Positions 15,864 to 25,734 are shown, counted from the first letter of the stretch. The stretch: DNA of 40,381 nucleotides from Nocardioides albidus (GCF_006335005.1 NZ_VDMP01000027.1:457089-497469), one strand, 5' to 3'. A program made the numbers and translations. Notes: generated by a model from the sequence alone, not told the origin.

Positions 15864-16655
15864 ATGCAGCTCATCCACGAACCCCTCTCCCGGCGCTCCG
15901 AGGTCGTCCTCGGCGTCGCGGGGGTGCTCGGGTCGGCGCTGGTGCTGGAGCTCCTGATCCGCCTCGAGATCGTCACCGGGTCGGGTCTGCCCCTTCCCAG
16001 CGCCGTGGCGGACCAGGCCCGGGGTCTGCTCGGTGACGTCGACTTCTGGTCGCAGATCCTCTACACCCTGCGCGAGTGGATGCTCGGCCTGGCCATCGCG
16101 TCGGTCGCCGGCGTCGTCCTCGGCGGCCTGATGGGTGCCTCGCGCACGGTCTTCAAGCTGTTCGCGCTGACCGTCGAGATCCTGCGCCCACTGCCGGCGA
16201 TCGCGGTCGGCCCGCTCCTGGTGCTCCTGATCGGCGACGGGATGCTTCCGCTGGCGGTCACCGTCGCCATCGCCTGCACCTGGCCGATCCTGTTCAACTC
16301 GATGTACGCCGCCAAGGCGGTGGACCCGGTCGCGATCCAGACCGCACGCACGCTGCACGTCTCGCCGCTCGGCATCCTGACCAGGATCCGCCTCCCCGCG
16401 GCGCTGCCGTTCATGTTCACCGGCATCCGGGTCGCCGCCTCGATCGGCCTCATCGTCGCGGTCAGCGCCGAGCTCCTCCTCGGCAACGGGGTCGGCATCG
16501 GCGGCTACATCCTGCTCGCCAGCACCAGCGCCTCGAACCTCGACGCGGTGTACGCCGCGACCCTGGTCGCGGGGGTGATGGGCGTGCTGGTCAGCGTCCT
16601 GTTCGCGGTCGCCGACCGGCTGCTCTTCGGCTGGAAGGCGGGGTTGGCCCCATGA
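15864..16655 (+). CDS. ABC importer permease 1
   Basis: A 263-residue BPD-type permease with about six membrane helices. The cytosolic coupling (EAA) loop is ARTLHVSPLGILTRIRLPAALPFMFTGIR, resembling SsuC/TauC. It starts 7 nt after the binding-protein gene and its stop overlaps the next permease start (ATGA). Together with the second permease it should form a heterodimeric channel; most sulfonate-type systems use one permease gene, so two distinct ones is a useful subtype marker. Confidence 0.92.
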   Translation: MQLIHEPLSRRSEVVLGVAGVLGSALVLELLIRLEIVTGSGLPLPSAVADQARGLLGDVDFWSQILYTLREWMLGLAIASVAGVVLGGLMGASRTVFKLFALTVEILRPLPAIAVGPLLVLLIGDGMLPLAVTVAIACTWPILFNSMYAAKAVDPVAIQTARTLHVSPLGILTRIRLPAALPFMFTGIRVAASIGLIVAVSAELLLGNGVGIGGYILLASTSASNLDAVYAATLVAGVMGVLVSVLFAVADRLLFGWKAGLAP

Positions 16656-17512
16656 GCGCGATCACCCGGGACCGGGCGGTGCGCCCGGCGCCGTCGGCCG
16701 TCTCCCGTCGTATCCGGCGCGCAGGCTCCTCGGCGATCCTCCCGCTCGTGGTGCCGGCACTGCTCGTGGCGCTGTGGTGGTGGGGCTCGGAGAGTGCCGT
16801 CAACGGCCTCTTCATCGCCCCGCCGCGCGACGTCCTCGACCGCACGCTGAGCGACTTCCTCAGCCCCCATCCGGGCGATCTCTTCCTCGGCGAGGTCGCC
16901 CGCCACGACCTGGTCCCGAGCCTGTGGCGGGCGGCGCTGGGCTTCTGGCTCGCCGTCGTGGTCGGGGTCGGGCTCGGCATCGTGCTCGGCCTGCGGCCGG
17001 TGCTCGCGGCCCTCTTCCAGCCGCTCGTCCACCTGGGCCGCTCCCTGCCCACGCCCGCCCTGATCGGTGTCTTCTTCCTGCTGTTCGGCACCGGCGACTG
17101 GCCCAAGGTCCTGCTCATCGCGTTCGGCGTCGTCTGGCCGATCCTCTTCAACACCATCGACGGCGTGCAGGGCATCGGCACGGCCCGGGCCCACGTCGCG
17201 TCCGTCTTCAAGATCCCCAGCCGCGACGTCCTGCTCCGGATCGTGCTCCCCGGCGCGGCCCCCAAGATCTTCGCGGGCGTGCGCGTCGCGCTCTCGCTCT
17301 CGCTGATCATGATGGTGATCTCCGAGCTGCAGAAGGCCAAGAACGGACTCGGCTACCTGCTGGTCTACAGCCAGCGCAACTTCGACTATCCAGGATTCTG
17401 GACCGTGCTCGTCGTCCTCGCGGTCGTCGGCATCGTCCTCAACGTGATCATGATCCAGATCGAGCGCCGGGTCCTCGCCTGGCACAGAGGAGTGACGGCA
17501 CAGCATGACTGA
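16652..17512 (+). CDS. ABC importer permease 2
   Basis: A 286-residue BPD-type permease. A short basic N-terminus (VSRRIRRAG) precedes the helix SAILPLVVPALLVALWWWG. The coupling loop is ASVFKIPSRDVLLRIVLPGAAPKIFAGVR. ATG 16652 overlaps the previous stop by four bases; the open frame continues upstream to 16076 only as an antisense-like shadow in permease 1. It should pair with permease 1. The last eight bases overlap the start of the ATPase gene. Confidence 0.92.
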   Translation: MSAITRDRAVRPAPSAVSRRIRRAGSSAILPLVVPALLVALWWWGSESAVNGLFIAPPRDVLDRTLSDFLSPHPGDLFLGEVARHDLVPSLWRAALGFWLAVVVGVGLGIVLGLRPVLAALFQPLVHLGRSLPTPALIGVFFLLFGTGDWPKVLLIAFGVVWPILFNTIDGVQGIGTARAHVASVFKIPSRDVLLRIVLPGAAPKIFAGVRVALSLSLIMMVISELQKAKNGLGYLLVYSQRNFDYPGFWTVLVVLAVVGIVLNVIMIQIERRVLAWHRGVTAQHD

Positions 17513-18332
17513 GCACACGACCGAGCGCACGGCTCCGGCCTCGCTCGAACTGGAGGCGATCTCCAAGGTCTACGGGGTCACCCGCGCGATCGACGAGATC
17601 AACGCCCAGGTCCCGGCCGGGGAGGTCACCGTGATCGTCGGCCCCTCCGGCGCCGGCAAGACCACGCTCCTGCGGATCATCAGCGGCCTCGACACTCCCA
17701 CCACCGGTCGGGTGCTGTTCGACGGCTCGCCCATCAAGGGCGTTCCGGACGGACTGGCGATGGTCTTCCAGGACTACTCCCGCTCGCTGTTCCCGTGGAT
17801 GCGCGTGGAGGACAACGTCGCCTTCCCGCTGCGCCGCGGCGTGGAGAAGGCCGAGCGCCGCCGCCGCGTCCTCGAGGCGCTGCAGGCGGTGGGCCTGGAG
17901 GGCAAGGAGCGGCTCTACCCGTGGCAGATGTCCGGCGGCATGCAGCAGCGGGTCGCGATCGCCCGCGCCCTGGCCTGCCACCCGCGCCTGCTGGTCATGG
18001 ACGAGCCCTATGCCTCCGTCGACGCGCAGACCCGCGCCGAGCTCGAGGACCTGCTGCTCGAGATCCAGACGCGACTCAACGTGACGGTGCTGGTCGTGAC
18101 CCACGACATCGACGAGAGCGTCTATCTCGCCGACAACATCATCGTGATGTCCAAGGCGCCGAGCACCGTCCAGGAGGTCATCCGGGTGGGCCTGGCCCGC
18201 CCCCGCGACCAGATCGCCACCAAGGAGGAGCCCGAGTTCGTGCACGCGCGCGCCCACGTGCTCCGGCTGCTGCGCGGCGAGGCGGAGCCGGAGGCGGCCA
18301 CGCCCGACGACACCCTCGAAGTCGGGGTCTGA
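17505..18332 (+). CDS. ABC importer ATP-binding protein (SsuB/TauB-like)
   Basis: A 275-residue ATPase with Walker [11 protein letters not shown]-loop [23 protein letters not shown], signature [15 protein letters not shown], Walker [13 protein letters not shown] and switch THDIDE. The Q-loop text [12 protein letters not shown] is characteristic of nitrate/sulfonate/taurine importers. ATG 17505 overlaps permease 2 by 8 bp, so the last three genes of the operon are tightly coupled. The C-terminal 25 residues are acidic and variable. It ends 35 bp from the convergent MarR gene. Confidence 0.93.
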   Translation: MTEHTTERTAPASLELEAISKVYGVTRAIDEINAQVPAGEVTVIVGPSGAGKTTLLRIISGLDTPTTGRVLFDGSPIKGVPDGLAMVFQDYSRSLFPWMRVEDNVAFPLRRGVEKAERRRRVLEALQAVGLEGKERLYPWQMSGGMQQRVAIARALACHPRLLVMDEPYASVDAQTRAELEDLLLEIQTRLNVTVLVVTHDIDESVYLADNIIVMSKAPSTVQEVIRVGLARPRDQIATKEEPEFVHARAHVLRLLRGEAEPEAATPDDTLEVGV

Positions 18333-18367
18333 GGGACCCTCGGGCCGGGCCCGGGCCGGGCTCGGGC

Positions 18368-18901
18368 TCAGGTGGCGTCGTCGGCCGCCCCGTTGCGCGC
18401 GGCCTCCGCGCGCACCGAGGCCGTGAGCTTGTGCAGGAGGCCGGCGAGCTCGGCTTGCTCGGTCGCCGTCAGGGCGGCCATCATCCGCTGCTCCAGGCCG
18501 ATGTGCTCCTCGAAGATGGCGTCGATCCGCTCGCGGCCCTGCTCGGTCAGCTCGGCGTGGACCTGGCGCCGGTCGGTGCCCGTGCGGACGCGACGTACGA
18601 GGCCGTCGCGCTCGAGGTTGTCCAGGCGCAGGGTCACCGCGCTCGACGTCAGCAGCGAGGACGCCGCGAGTTCGCCGACGGTCTTGCGGAACGGCGCTCC
18701 CGAGCGTCGCAGGCTGGCCAGTACGTCGAAGGCTGCCACGCTCAGTCCGTGCCGCTCGTGCAGGTGGGCCGTCGCCGCCCGCTGCAGCGGCTGCAGACGG
18801 TTGATCCGGCCGAAGACGCCGATGCTCGACGCGTCGATGTCGGGCCGTTCGCGCCGCCACTCCTCGATGATCCGCTCGACGCCGTCGTCGGCCTCCGTCA
18901 C
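18368..18901 (-). CDS. MarR-family transcriptional regulator
   Basis: A 177-residue MarR regulator with a dimerisation helix (IGVFGRINRLQPLQRAATAHLHERHGLS) and a winged helix-turn-helix: VGELAASSLLTSSAVTLRLDNLERDGLVRRV, then the wing GTDRRQVHAELTEQG. GTG 18901 has GGAGGA about 7 nt upstream, and earlier frame extension would run through the intergenic promoter. It diverges from a flavin monooxygenase gene whose promoter carries TATAAG/CTTATA palindromes, its likely operator. MarR proteins beside such monooxygenases usually respond to the aromatic substrate; the ligand here is unknown. Confidence 0.92.
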   Translation of the reverse strand: MTEADDGVERIIEEWRRERPDIDASSIGVFGRINRLQPLQRAATAHLHERHGLSVAAFDVLASLRRSGAPFRKTVGELAASSLLTSSAVTLRLDNLERDGLVRRVRTGTDRRQVHAELTEQGRERIDAIFEEHIGLEQRMMAALTATEQAELAGLLHKLTASVRAEAARNGAADDAT

Positions 18902-18994
18902 CTGTGTTCCTCCGCCCCTCGCCGTGTCCCGGGTCGCCGGCTGATCGTGCCACGCCGTCGGGTCGGGCCCCCGACGGGCCTCGGCGCGAGCCCC

Positions 18995-19023
18995 TTGACG
19001 GACCGCCGTCCCGGATCTATGTT
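18995..19023 (+). promoter_or_regulatory. Promoter of the flavin monooxygenase gene
   Basis: TTGACG (18995-19000) and TATGTT (19018-19023) are spaced 17 bp, close to the vegetative consensus. Transcription should begin near 19030, within the palindromes that follow. Confidence 0.72.
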
Positions 19024-19026
19024 TGC

Positions 19027-19048
19027 GCTTAATATATAAGCACTTATA
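19027..19048. promoter_or_regulatory. Probable MarR operator (two overlapping palindromes)
   Basis: GCTTA-ATATA-TAAGC (19027-19041) and TATAAG-CA-CTTATA (19035-19048) are both perfect. They lie from about -3 to +19 relative to the inferred monooxygenase start, where a bound repressor would block initiation. The adjacent divergent MarR gene is the natural candidate. The run is strikingly AT-rich in this GC-rich region. Confidence 0.75.
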
Positions 19049-19061
19049 GATTGGAGACGCC

Positions 19062-20183
19062 ATGACCGCGAGGGTGGCTGTGATCGGCGGTGGGATCGGC
19101 GGGCTCACCGCCGCGATCGCCCTGGCCCGGGCCGGGCGCGACGTGCGCGTCTACGAGCAGGCCCCTCGGTTCGCGCGCGTCGGAGCCGACATCAACCTCA
19201 CGCCCAACGCCGTGCGCGGGCTCGACGGCATCGGGATCGGCGACGCGCTGCGGCGTACGGCCGCGCGGCCCAGCCACCGGATCAGCCGGACCTGGGACAC
19301 CGGCGAGGAGACCTCCCGGCTCGTGATGGGAGGCGCGGCCGAGGAGCGCTACGGCTCCCCGCAGCTCACCCTGCACCGCGCCGACCTGCTGGGGGCGCTC
19401 GAGGACGCCGTGCCGCCGGACGCGCTCGTCCTCGGCCGCCGGCTCACCGGCCTGGTCGAGGAGCCCGACGAGGTGCACCTGGCCTTCGACGACGGCAGCA
19501 CGTCCACGGCGGACGTGGTGATCGGCGCGGACGGGATCCACTCGGTGGTCCGCACCGCGCTGCACGGTCCCGAACACCCGGACTTCACCGGCGTGGTCGC
19601 GTTCCGCGCCGTCGTGCCGGCCGAGCGCCTCGCCGGACTGCCGAACCTCGGCGCCTTCACCAAGTGGTGGGGGCCGAACCCCGAGACCCAGATCGTCACC
19701 TTCCCCCTCAGCCGGGGCGAGGACATCTTCGTCTTCGCCACCGCGCCCCAGGACTCCTGGACCGAGGAGTCGTGGACCACCGCCGGAGACGCCGACGAGC
19801 TGCGGGCGATGTACGCCGACTTCCACCCCGAGGCGCGCGGCCTCCTCGACGCCGTCGACGAGGTCCTCAAGTCCGCGCTCTACGTGCGCGACCCGCTGCC
19901 GTCCTGGTCGACCGACCGTGTCACGCTGCTGGGCGACGCCTGTCATCCGATGATGCCGTTCATGGCCCAGGGCGCCGGACAGGCGGTGGAGGACGCCGTC
20001 GTGCTGTCCCGTGCGCTGACCGAGCTCGACGTGGAGGTCGCCCAGCAGCTGCGGGCCTACGAGACGGCTCGCCGCGAGCGCACCGCACGGATCCAGATCG
20101 GATCGCGCGGCAACGAGTGGCTCAAGGACGCCGGCAACGGCGACTGGGTCTACGGCTACGACGCGTGGACGACAGCGGTCTGA
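19062..20183 (+). CDS. FAD-dependent aromatic monooxygenase (class A, NicC / salicylate-hydroxylase-like)
   Basis: A 373-residue flavoprotein hydroxylase. The FAD site GGGIGGLTAAIAL is near residues 8-20, the DG motif is VIGADGIHSVVR, and the GD motif is LLGDACHPMMPFMAQGAGQAVED. The C-terminal DWVYGYDAW is shared with salicylate- and 6-hydroxynicotinate-3-monooxygenase-like proteins. It should use NAD(P)H and oxygen to hydroxylate an aromatic acid or N-heterocycle. TTGGAGA precedes ATG 19062. It is under a strong promoter with a MarR-type operator. The importer upstream may supply its substrate, which is inference. The substrate cannot be fixed from sequence. Confidence 0.9.
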   Translation: MTARVAVIGGGIGGLTAAIALARAGRDVRVYEQAPRFARVGADINLTPNAVRGLDGIGIGDALRRTAARPSHRISRTWDTGEETSRLVMGGAAEERYGSPQLTLHRADLLGALEDAVPPDALVLGRRLTGLVEEPDEVHLAFDDGSTSTADVVIGADGIHSVVRTALHGPEHPDFTGVVAFRAVVPAERLAGLPNLGAFTKWWGPNPETQIVTFPLSRGEDIFVFATAPQDSWTEESWTTAGDADELRAMYADFHPEARGLLDAVDEVLKSALYVRDPLPSWSTDRVTLLGDACHPMMPFMAQGAGQAVEDAVVLSRALTELDVEVAQQLRAYETARRERTARIQIGSRGNEWLKDAGNGDWVYGYDAWTTAV

Positions 20184-20193
20184 TCGGACCTGG

Positions 20194-20862
20194 CTACTCG
20201 GGCGCGCGGCCGGTGGGGTCGGCCGCGGTGTCGTCCTCGAGCAGGTGCCCGCCGACCGGATGGCTCAGCCAGTCCACGATCTCCCAGCCCCGGCCGGAAT
20301 CGTCGGTCAGCTCGATGCAGCCGGTGTTCTGCAGGTACTCGACGGCCAGCTCGTGCAGATGCTCGGGGATGTCCCCGCCGCGCAGGCCCACCCACGACCG
20401 GATCGCGGCGCCGTGGCTGACGACCAGCGCCGTGCCGCGGGTCGTGGCGCGGATCTCGTCGATCGCGGCGTCGTACCGCTCCAGGAAGTCGTGGGCCGTC
20501 TCGCCGCCGGGCAGGCGCGCGTCGAGGTCGCCCTCGAGGAGCCAGGACGCGATCAGGTGGCGGTAGGCGTGCGCGGACGCCGTGTCCGTGCGCATCTCCA
20601 GGTCGCCGGCCGTGATCTCGCGGAGCCCGTCGTGGATCGTCGGGCGCAGCCCGAGCCGCTGCGCGAGGGGCGCGGCGGTCTGCTGCGTGCGGACCAGCGT
20701 CGAGCAGTGGATCGACGCGATGTCGCGATCGGCCAGCACCGCGGCCGCGGCCTCGGCCTGGGCCCGGCCGAGCTCGGTGAGGTCGGCGCCCGGCGTGCCG
20801 GTGTCCAGCGCTCCGGCGACGTTCGAGGTGGTCTGGCCGTGGCGCAGCAGGAGGAGTCTCAC
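20194..20862 (-). CDS. Histidine phosphatase family protein (phosphoglycerate-mutase-like)
   Basis: A 222-residue histidine phosphatase. The catalytic motif LLRHGQTTSN is at residues 5-14, with a second conserved His in LVVSHGAAI and the family glutamate in GLREITAGDLE. These enzymes remove phosphate from sugars, nucleotides or phosphoproteins; the substrate is unknown. GTG 20862 lies 14 nt after the typA stop, so it is probably co-transcribed. Its own ribosome site is weak. The large open frame upstream is a shadow of typA. It ends 10 bp from the convergent monooxygenase gene. Confidence 0.9.
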   Translation of the reverse strand: MRLLLLRHGQTTSNVAGALDTGTPGADLTELGRAQAEAAAAVLADRDIASIHCSTLVRTQQTAAPLAQRLGLRPTIHDGLREITAGDLEMRTDTASAHAYRHLIASWLLEGDLDARLPGGETAHDFLERYDAAIDEIRATTRGTALVVSHGAAIRSWVGLRGGDIPEHLHELAVEYLQNTGCIELTDDSGRGWEIVDWLSHPVGGHLLEDDTAADPTGRAPE

Positions 20863-20876
20863 GTCGGTCCCGAGAC

Positions 20877-22793
20877 CTACTTGTTGGCCTTGCGCGCCCG
20901 GCTGGTGATCTTGGCGCGCTCGTTGGCGTCGAGGACCACCTTGCGGATGCGGACGGTCTCGGGCGTGATCTCCACGCACTCGTCCTCGCGGCAGAACTCC
21001 AGGCACTGCTCCAGCGACAGCTTCTTCGGCGGGATGAGCTTCTCGAAGTTGTCGGAGGTGGCGGAGCGGATGTTGGTCTGCTGCTTCTCCTTGGTGATGT
21101 TGACGTCCATGTCGTCGGCGCGGGAGTTCTCGCCGACGATCATGCCCTCGTAGACCTCGGTCGCGGGCTCGACGAACAGCACGCCGCGCTCCTGCAGGGA
21201 GGTCATGGCGTACGCCGTCGCGGCGCCCGAGCGGTCGGCCACCAGCGAGCCGGAGTTGCGGGAGCGGATCTCGCCGGCCCAGGGGAAGTAGCCCTCGGAG
21301 ATGTGGTGGGCGATGCCCGTGCCGCGGGTCTCGGTGAGGAAGTCGGTGCGGAAGCCGATCAGACCGCGCGCCGGGACGACGAACTCCATCCGCACCCAGC
21401 CGGTGCCGTGGTTGGTCATGCCCTCCATCCGGCCCTTGCGGTTGGCGAGGAGCTCGGTGATCGTGCCGAGGAACTCCTCGGGCGCGTCGATGGTGAGGCG
21501 CTCGAAGGGCTCGTGCACCTTGCCGTCGACCTCGCGCGTGACCACCTGCGGCTTGCCGACGGTGAGCTCGTAGCCCTCGCGGCGCATCTGCTCGACCAGG
21601 ATCGCCAGCGCCAGCTCGCCGCGGCCCTGGACCTCCCAGGCGTCGGGGCGCTCGGTCGGCAGGACGCGGAGCGAGACGTTGCCGATCAGCTCGGAGTCGA
21701 GGCGGTCCTTGACCAGGCGGGCGGTGACCTTGTGGCCCTTGCCGCCCTTGCCCACCAGCGGCGAGGTGTTGGTGCCGATGGTCATCGAGATGGCCGGCTC
21801 GTCGACGTGGATGAGCGGCAGCGCGACCGGGTTGTCCGGGTCGGCCAGGGTCTCGCCGATGGTGATGTCCGGGATGCCGGCGACGGCGACGATGTCGCCG
21901 GGGCCCGCGGACTCGCCGGGCTTGCGCTCGAGGCCCTCGGTGATGAGGAGCTCGGTGATCTTGACGTTCTTGACCGCGCCGTCGCGGCGCATCCAGGCGA
22001 CCTGCTGGCCCTTCTTGAGGTTGCCCTGCTTGATGCGCAGCAGCGCGAGACGACCCAGGAACGGGGAGGCGTCGAGGTTGGTGACGTGGGCCTGGAGGGG
22101 CGCGCCCTCGTCGTACACCGGAGCGGGGATGGTCTCCAGGATCGTGCGGAACAGCGGCTCGAGGTCGGTGCCCTCGGGCAGGGTGCCGTTCTCGGGCTTG
22201 GTCAGCGAGGCGATGCCCGCCTTGCCGGAGGCGAAGACGACGGGGAAGTCGAGCGCGTCCTGGCTGTGGTTGTCGTCGAGGAGGTCCATGAACAGCTCGT
22301 ACGTCTCGTCGACGACCTCGTCGATGCGGGCGTCGCCGCGGTCGGTCTTGTTGACCACGAGGATCACCGGCATGTCGGCGTTGAGCGCCTTGCGCAGCAC
22401 GAACCGGGTCTGGGGGAGCGGGCCCTCGGAGGCGTCGACGAGGAGCACGATGCCGTCGACCATCGACAGCCCGCGCTCGACCTCGCCACCGAAGTCGGCG
22501 TGGCCGGGGGTGTCGATGATGTTGATGACCATGCCGTCGGCGGCACCGTCGCCGAGCATCTCCCGCGCGGACGGGCCGCGGTAGTGCACCGCGGTGTTCT
22601 TCGCGAGGATGGTGATGCCCTTCTCGCGCTCGAGGTCTCCGGAGTCCATCACCCGGTCGGCGACGCTCTCGGCCTGGTGCTCGGTGAACGCACCGGCCTG
22701 GCGGAGCATCGCGTCGACGAGGGTCGTCTTGCCGTGGTCGACGTGGGCGACGATGGCGACGTTGCGGAGATCGGTGCGACGAGTCTGGGACAC
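20877..22793 (-). CDS. typA: Translational GTPase TypA/BipA
   Basis: A 638-residue ribosome-associated GTPase of the EF-G/LepA family, linked to ribosome assembly and stress growth. G motifs are G1 [10 protein letters not shown] (about residues 15-24), G2 EKGITI, G3 DTPGHADF and G4 NKTD. The later beta-barrel and C-terminal domains are intact ([27 protein letters not shown] text, [15 protein letters not shown]). Length matches the family. GTG 22793 is chosen because the preceding frame is non-conserved and a TAGGCT box lies 8 nt upstream, giving an almost leaderless message. It is divergent from the racemase gene. Confidence 0.97.
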   Translation of the reverse strand: MSQTRRTDLRNVAIVAHVDHGKTTLVDAMLRQAGAFTEHQAESVADRVMDSGDLEREKGITILAKNTAVHYRGPSAREMLGDGAADGMVINIIDTPGHADFGGEVERGLSMVDGIVLLVDASEGPLPQTRFVLRKALNADMPVILVVNKTDRGDARIDEVVDETYELFMDLLDDNHSQDALDFPVVFASGKAGIASLTKPENGTLPEGTDLEPLFRTILETIPAPVYDEGAPLQAHVTNLDASPFLGRLALLRIKQGNLKKGQQVAWMRRDGAVKNVKITELLITEGLERKPGESAGPGDIVAVAGIPDITIGETLADPDNPVALPLIHVDEPAISMTIGTNTSPLVGKGGKGHKVTARLVKDRLDSELIGNVSLRVLPTERPDAWEVQGRGELALAILVEQMRREGYELTVGKPQVVTREVDGKVHEPFERLTIDAPEEFLGTITELLANRKGRMEGMTNHGTGWVRMEFVVPARGLIGFRTDFLTETRGTGIAHHISEGYFPWAGEIRSRNSGSLVADRSGAATAYAMTSLQERGVLFVEPATEVYEGMIVGENSRADDMDVNITKEKQQTNIRSATSDNFEKLIPPKKLSLEQCLEFCREDECVEITPETVRIRKVVLDANERAKITSRARKANK

Positions 22794-22847
22794 GAGGGTC
22801 CAGCCTACTGGCCGCGGACCTCCCGCCTCGCATCGTCGCGATGACCC

Positions 22848-22853
22848 TAGACT
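22848..22853 (+). promoter_or_regulatory. -10 box of a leaderless racemase transcript
   Basis: TAGACT ends 6 nt before ATG 22860 and there is no purine-rich ribosome site, the signature of an actinobacterial leaderless gene. Confidence 0.6.
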
Positions 22854-22859
22854 CGGCCC

Positions 22860-23549
22860 ATGCAGACCATCGGCCTCGTCGGCGGCATGTCCTGGGAGAG
22901 CAGTGCGGCGTACTACGAGGCGCTGAACCGCGGTGTCGAGGAGCGGCTCGGGGGCCTCCACTCGGCGCGGACGGTGATGGCGTCGGTCGAGTTCGCCGAG
23001 GTCACCGAGCTCCAGGAGGCCGAGGACTGGGACGGCGTCGCCGGCATCCTGCGCTCCGCGGCCGAGTCGGTCGAGCGGGCCGGAGCCGACTTCCTCATGC
23101 TCTGCACCACCACCTTCCACCGCGTCGCCGAGCAGGTCCAGGACGCCGTCTCCATCCCGCTGCTCCACCTGGGCGACGTCGTCGCCGAGGCGTGCAAGGC
23201 CGAGGGCGTCGAGAGCGTCGCCCTGCTGGGCACCGAGTTCGCGATGTCGCGCACCTTCTTCACCGACCGGATCGCCGGCCACGGCCTCGAGGTCCTGGTC
23301 CCCGACGCCGGCCACCACGACGAGCTCAACCGGATCATCTACGACGAGCTGGTGCACGGGAAGGTCGTCGACGACTCCCGGCGCGAGGTCGTCGCCATGA
23401 TCAGCGAGCTCTGGGACGCCGGCGCCGGTGGGGTCATCCTCGGCTGCTCCGAGCTCGAGCTGCTCATCCGCCAGGCCGACTCCGAGATCCCCGTCTTCCC
23501 CTGCACCACCCTGCACGTCACCGCGGCGCTGGACCGGGCGCTGGCCTGA
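22860..23549 (+). CDS. Aspartate/glutamate racemase family protein (YgeA-like)
   Basis: A 229-residue cofactor-independent amino-acid racemase. The N-terminus [21 protein letters not shown] is characteristic. The two catalytic cysteines are Cys82 in LMLCTTTFH and Cys196 in [11 protein letters not shown], so the two-base mechanism is intact. The usual CNT around the first cysteine is CTT here, and GCTE is GCSE, so substrate preference may differ from plain aspartate. ATG 22860 is 6 nt behind TAGACT. It stands alone between divergent typA and a gene-free stretch. Confidence 0.9.
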   Translation: MQTIGLVGGMSWESSAAYYEALNRGVEERLGGLHSARTVMASVEFAEVTELQEAEDWDGVAGILRSAAESVERAGADFLMLCTTTFHRVAEQVQDAVSIPLLHLGDVVAEACKAEGVESVALLGTEFAMSRTFFTDRIAGHGLEVLVPDAGHHDELNRIIYDELVHGKVVDDSRREVVAMISELWDAGAGGVILGCSELELLIRQADSEIPVFPCTTLHVTAALDRALA

Positions 23550-23944
23550 GGGCTCGCGGCTGCATGAACTCCCTGACCGGTGTGACCACTGGGGCGGGAG
23601 GTGCGACGGTGGGTACGCCGGAGGTCGCCGACGAAGCTCTCGTTGCGGTCGCCGTGCTCAAGCAGGCTGGTGAAGACCGCCGCCCCGTGACGGGTACGAC
23701 GCGCAGCGGGCCGTCGTGCCGGTCCAGGACCTAGATCCACCGCACCGGTGCCCGCGCCCGCTCGACGCCCGATCGCTTCGGGCCCACGCCGCCTCGTGCG
23801 GCGCTGACCCCGCCCGAGGCGCCGGTGACGACGGCGGTCCGCGAGGTCCTGGCCCTTTCTGGAGCAGCACGGGAATGCCGGGCACACTGACAGGGTTGAC
23901 CGACTGAGCCAGCATCAGGCGGGCACGGCGATCAGGGAGGCGCG
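23550..23944. other. 395-bp stretch without a convincing gene; possible decayed SDR
   Basis: No frame shows a start, ribosome site and conserved sequence together. On the minus strand one frame reads RTAVVTGASGGV near 23840-23808, resembling an SDR nucleotide-binding start, but it meets a TAG at 23733-23731 and lacks the rest of the fold. I take it as a possible gene remnant or spacer. The mshA ribosome site (AGGGAGG) is at its right end; no clear mshA promoter was found, although TTGACC occurs at 23896-23901. Confidence 0.35.
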
Positions 23945-25225
23945 ATGGGGGAGTCGGCGATCGGGCGCGTCGCCATGATCAGCCTGCACACCTCGCCGCT
24001 CGACCAGCCGGGCACGGGCGACGCGGGCGGCATGAACGTCTACGTCGTCGAGCTGGCCCGACGCCTCGCGGAGCAGGGCACCGCCGTCGACATCTTCACC
24101 CGCGCGACGAGCTCGCGGCTCGACCCGGTCGTCCCCGTCCGGGACGGGGTGACGGTCCACAACGTGCACGCCGGCCCGTTCGAGGGGCTCACCAAGGAGC
24201 AGCTGCCCGGCCAGCTGTGCGTGTTCGCCCGCGAGGTGCTGCGCGCCGAGGCCGCGCACCCGGCCGGCCACTTCGACGTCGTCCACTCGCACTACTGGCT
24301 CTCCGGCCAGGTCGGCGCGCTCGCCCGGGACCGGTGGGGCGTCCCGCTGGTCCACTCGATGCACACGATGGCGAAGGTCAAGAACGAGGCGCTGGCGACC
24401 GGTGACACCCCGGAGCCGCAGGCCCGGGTGATCGGCGAGGAGCAGGTGGTCGAGGCCGCCGACGTGCTCATCGCCAACACCGATCTCGAGGCCAAGCAGC
24501 TGATCAACCTGTACGACGCCGACCCCGGCCGGGTCGAGGTGGTCCACCCGGGCGTCGACACGGACGTGTTCCGCGCCCGCACCCCGGCCGAGCGGGCCCG
24601 CGCCCGCCGTGAGCGCGGGCTCGGCGACGACGCGCTGGTGCTGCTCTTCGCGGGCCGGATCCAGCCGCTCAAGGCGCCCGACGTGCTGCTGCGGGCGGTC
24701 GCCGAGCTGGTCGCGCGCCGCCCGGACCTGCGCTCCCGGCTCGTCGTACCCGTGGTCGGCGGACCCTCCGGGAGCGGCCTCGAGCGCCCCACCGCACTGG
24801 CCAACCTCGCCGCCGAGCTCCGCATCGACGACGTGGTCCGGTTCGTGCCGCCCGTCCCGCAGCCCGAGCTCGCCGGCTGGTACTCCGCCGCGACCCTCGT
24901 CGCGGTCCCGTCCTACAACGAGTCCTTCGGCCTGGTCGCCGCGGAGGCGCAGGCCTCCGGGGCGCCGGTCGTGGCGGCCGCCGTCGGCGGGCTGACCACC
25001 GTGGTGCGCGACGGGCACAGCGGCCTGCTCGTCGACACCCACGAGCCGCACGACTGGGCGCTCGCCCTGGAGCGGGTCGTCACCGATGCGGCCTACCGCG
25101 ACCGCCTCGCGACCGGGGCGCTCGAGCAGGCCCGCCAGTTCTCGTGGGAGGCGACCGCCGCCCACACCGTGGAGGTCTACCAGCGCGCGCACGCGCTGAT
25201 CCGGCAGGAGGCACTCACCCGATGA
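23945..25225 (+). CDS. mshA: D-inositol-3-phosphate glycosyltransferase MshA (mycothiol synthesis)
   Basis: A 426-residue GT-B glycosyltransferase (GT4) that joins GlcNAc from UDP-GlcNAc to inositol-3-phosphate, the first step of mycothiol synthesis. Diagnostic text: [30 protein letters not shown] near the start, [22 protein letters not shown], then [18 protein letters not shown] and the donor-binding [21 protein letters not shown] 23945 is preceded by AGGGAGG. The stop overlaps ybjN by four bases, the conserved mshA-ybjN pairing of actinobacteria. Presence of mshA is strong evidence for an actinomycete. Confidence 0.97.
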   Translation: MGESAIGRVAMISLHTSPLDQPGTGDAGGMNVYVVELARRLAEQGTAVDIFTRATSSRLDPVVPVRDGVTVHNVHAGPFEGLTKEQLPGQLCVFAREVLRAEAAHPAGHFDVVHSHYWLSGQVGALARDRWGVPLVHSMHTMAKVKNEALATGDTPEPQARVIGEEQVVEAADVLIANTDLEAKQLINLYDADPGRVEVVHPGVDTDVFRARTPAERARARRERGLGDDALVLLFAGRIQPLKAPDVLLRAVAELVARRPDLRSRLVVPVVGGPSGSGLERPTALANLAAELRIDDVVRFVPPVPQPELAGWYSAATLVAVPSYNESFGLVAAEAQASGAPVVAAAVGGLTTVVRDGHSGLLVDTHEPHDWALALERVVTDAAYRDRLATGALEQARQFSWEATAAHTVEVYQRAHALIRQEALTR

Positions 25226-25734
25226 CGGACACCACCGACCGGTCCGGTCCCGCGGACGTGATCCGCGGCTGGCTCGCCGCCAACGAGCTCGAGTTCGAGG
25301 AGACCGAGGACGGCACCTTCAGCTTCGCGCTCCCCGGCGAGAAGAAGCTCCAGACCCCGGTCCGCCTCGACCTCGGCGTCCACGCGCTCGGCGTGCACGC
25401 CTTCGTGTGCCGGCGGCCCGACGAGGAGTTCGAGCGGGTCCACCGCTGGCTGCTCGAGCGCAACATGCGGATGTACGCCGTCGCGTTCGGGATCGACCGT
25501 CACGGCGACATCTACCTCGACGCCCGGCTGCCGCTCTCCTCGGTCACCTCCGACGACCTCGACCGGGTCCTGGGCTCGGTCCTCAGCAACGCCGACTCCG
25601 CGTTCAACACCATCCTCGAGCTCGGCTTCGAGTCCTCCATCCGCAAGGAGTGGGCGTGGCGCATCGAGCGGGGCGAGTCGACCGCCAACCTGGAGGCGTT
25701 CCGCGGCTGGCTGGAGGCCGACGCCGCGAAGTGA
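25222..25734 (+). CDS. YbjN-domain protein
   Basis: A 170-residue cytosolic protein of the YbjN family ([72 protein letters not shown]). The fold resembles type III secretion chaperones; its molecular role is not established. ATG 25222 overlaps the mshA stop, so the two are translationally coupled, as in mycobacteria. In M. tuberculosis gpm1-senX3-regX3 follow soon after; here they are displaced by about 6.4 kb of other genes. Confidence 0.9.
   Translation: MTDTTDRSGPADVIRGWLAANELEFEETEDGTFSFALPGEKKLQTPVRLDLGVHALGVHAFVCRRPDEEFERVHRWLLERNMRMYAVAFGIDRHGDIYLDARLPLSSVTSDDLDRVLGSVLSNADSAFNTILELGFESSIRKEWAWRIERGESTANLEAFRGWLEADAAK

Noticed and set aside
18331..18365. Terminator between the importer ATPase and MarR genes
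   Set aside because: Only short GC palindromes such as CCGGGCCCGG occur; no stem with a reasonable loop is convincing.
20194..22833. An 879-codon minus-strand frame joining the phosphatase to upstream sequence
   Set aside because: Only its last 222 codons are the histidine phosphatase; the rest is an out-of-frame shadow of typA, which is intact in the adjacent frame.
23564..23734. A small plus-strand gene starting at ATG 23564
   Set aside because: No ribosome site or -10 at the right distance, and the 56-residue product shows no recognisable motif.
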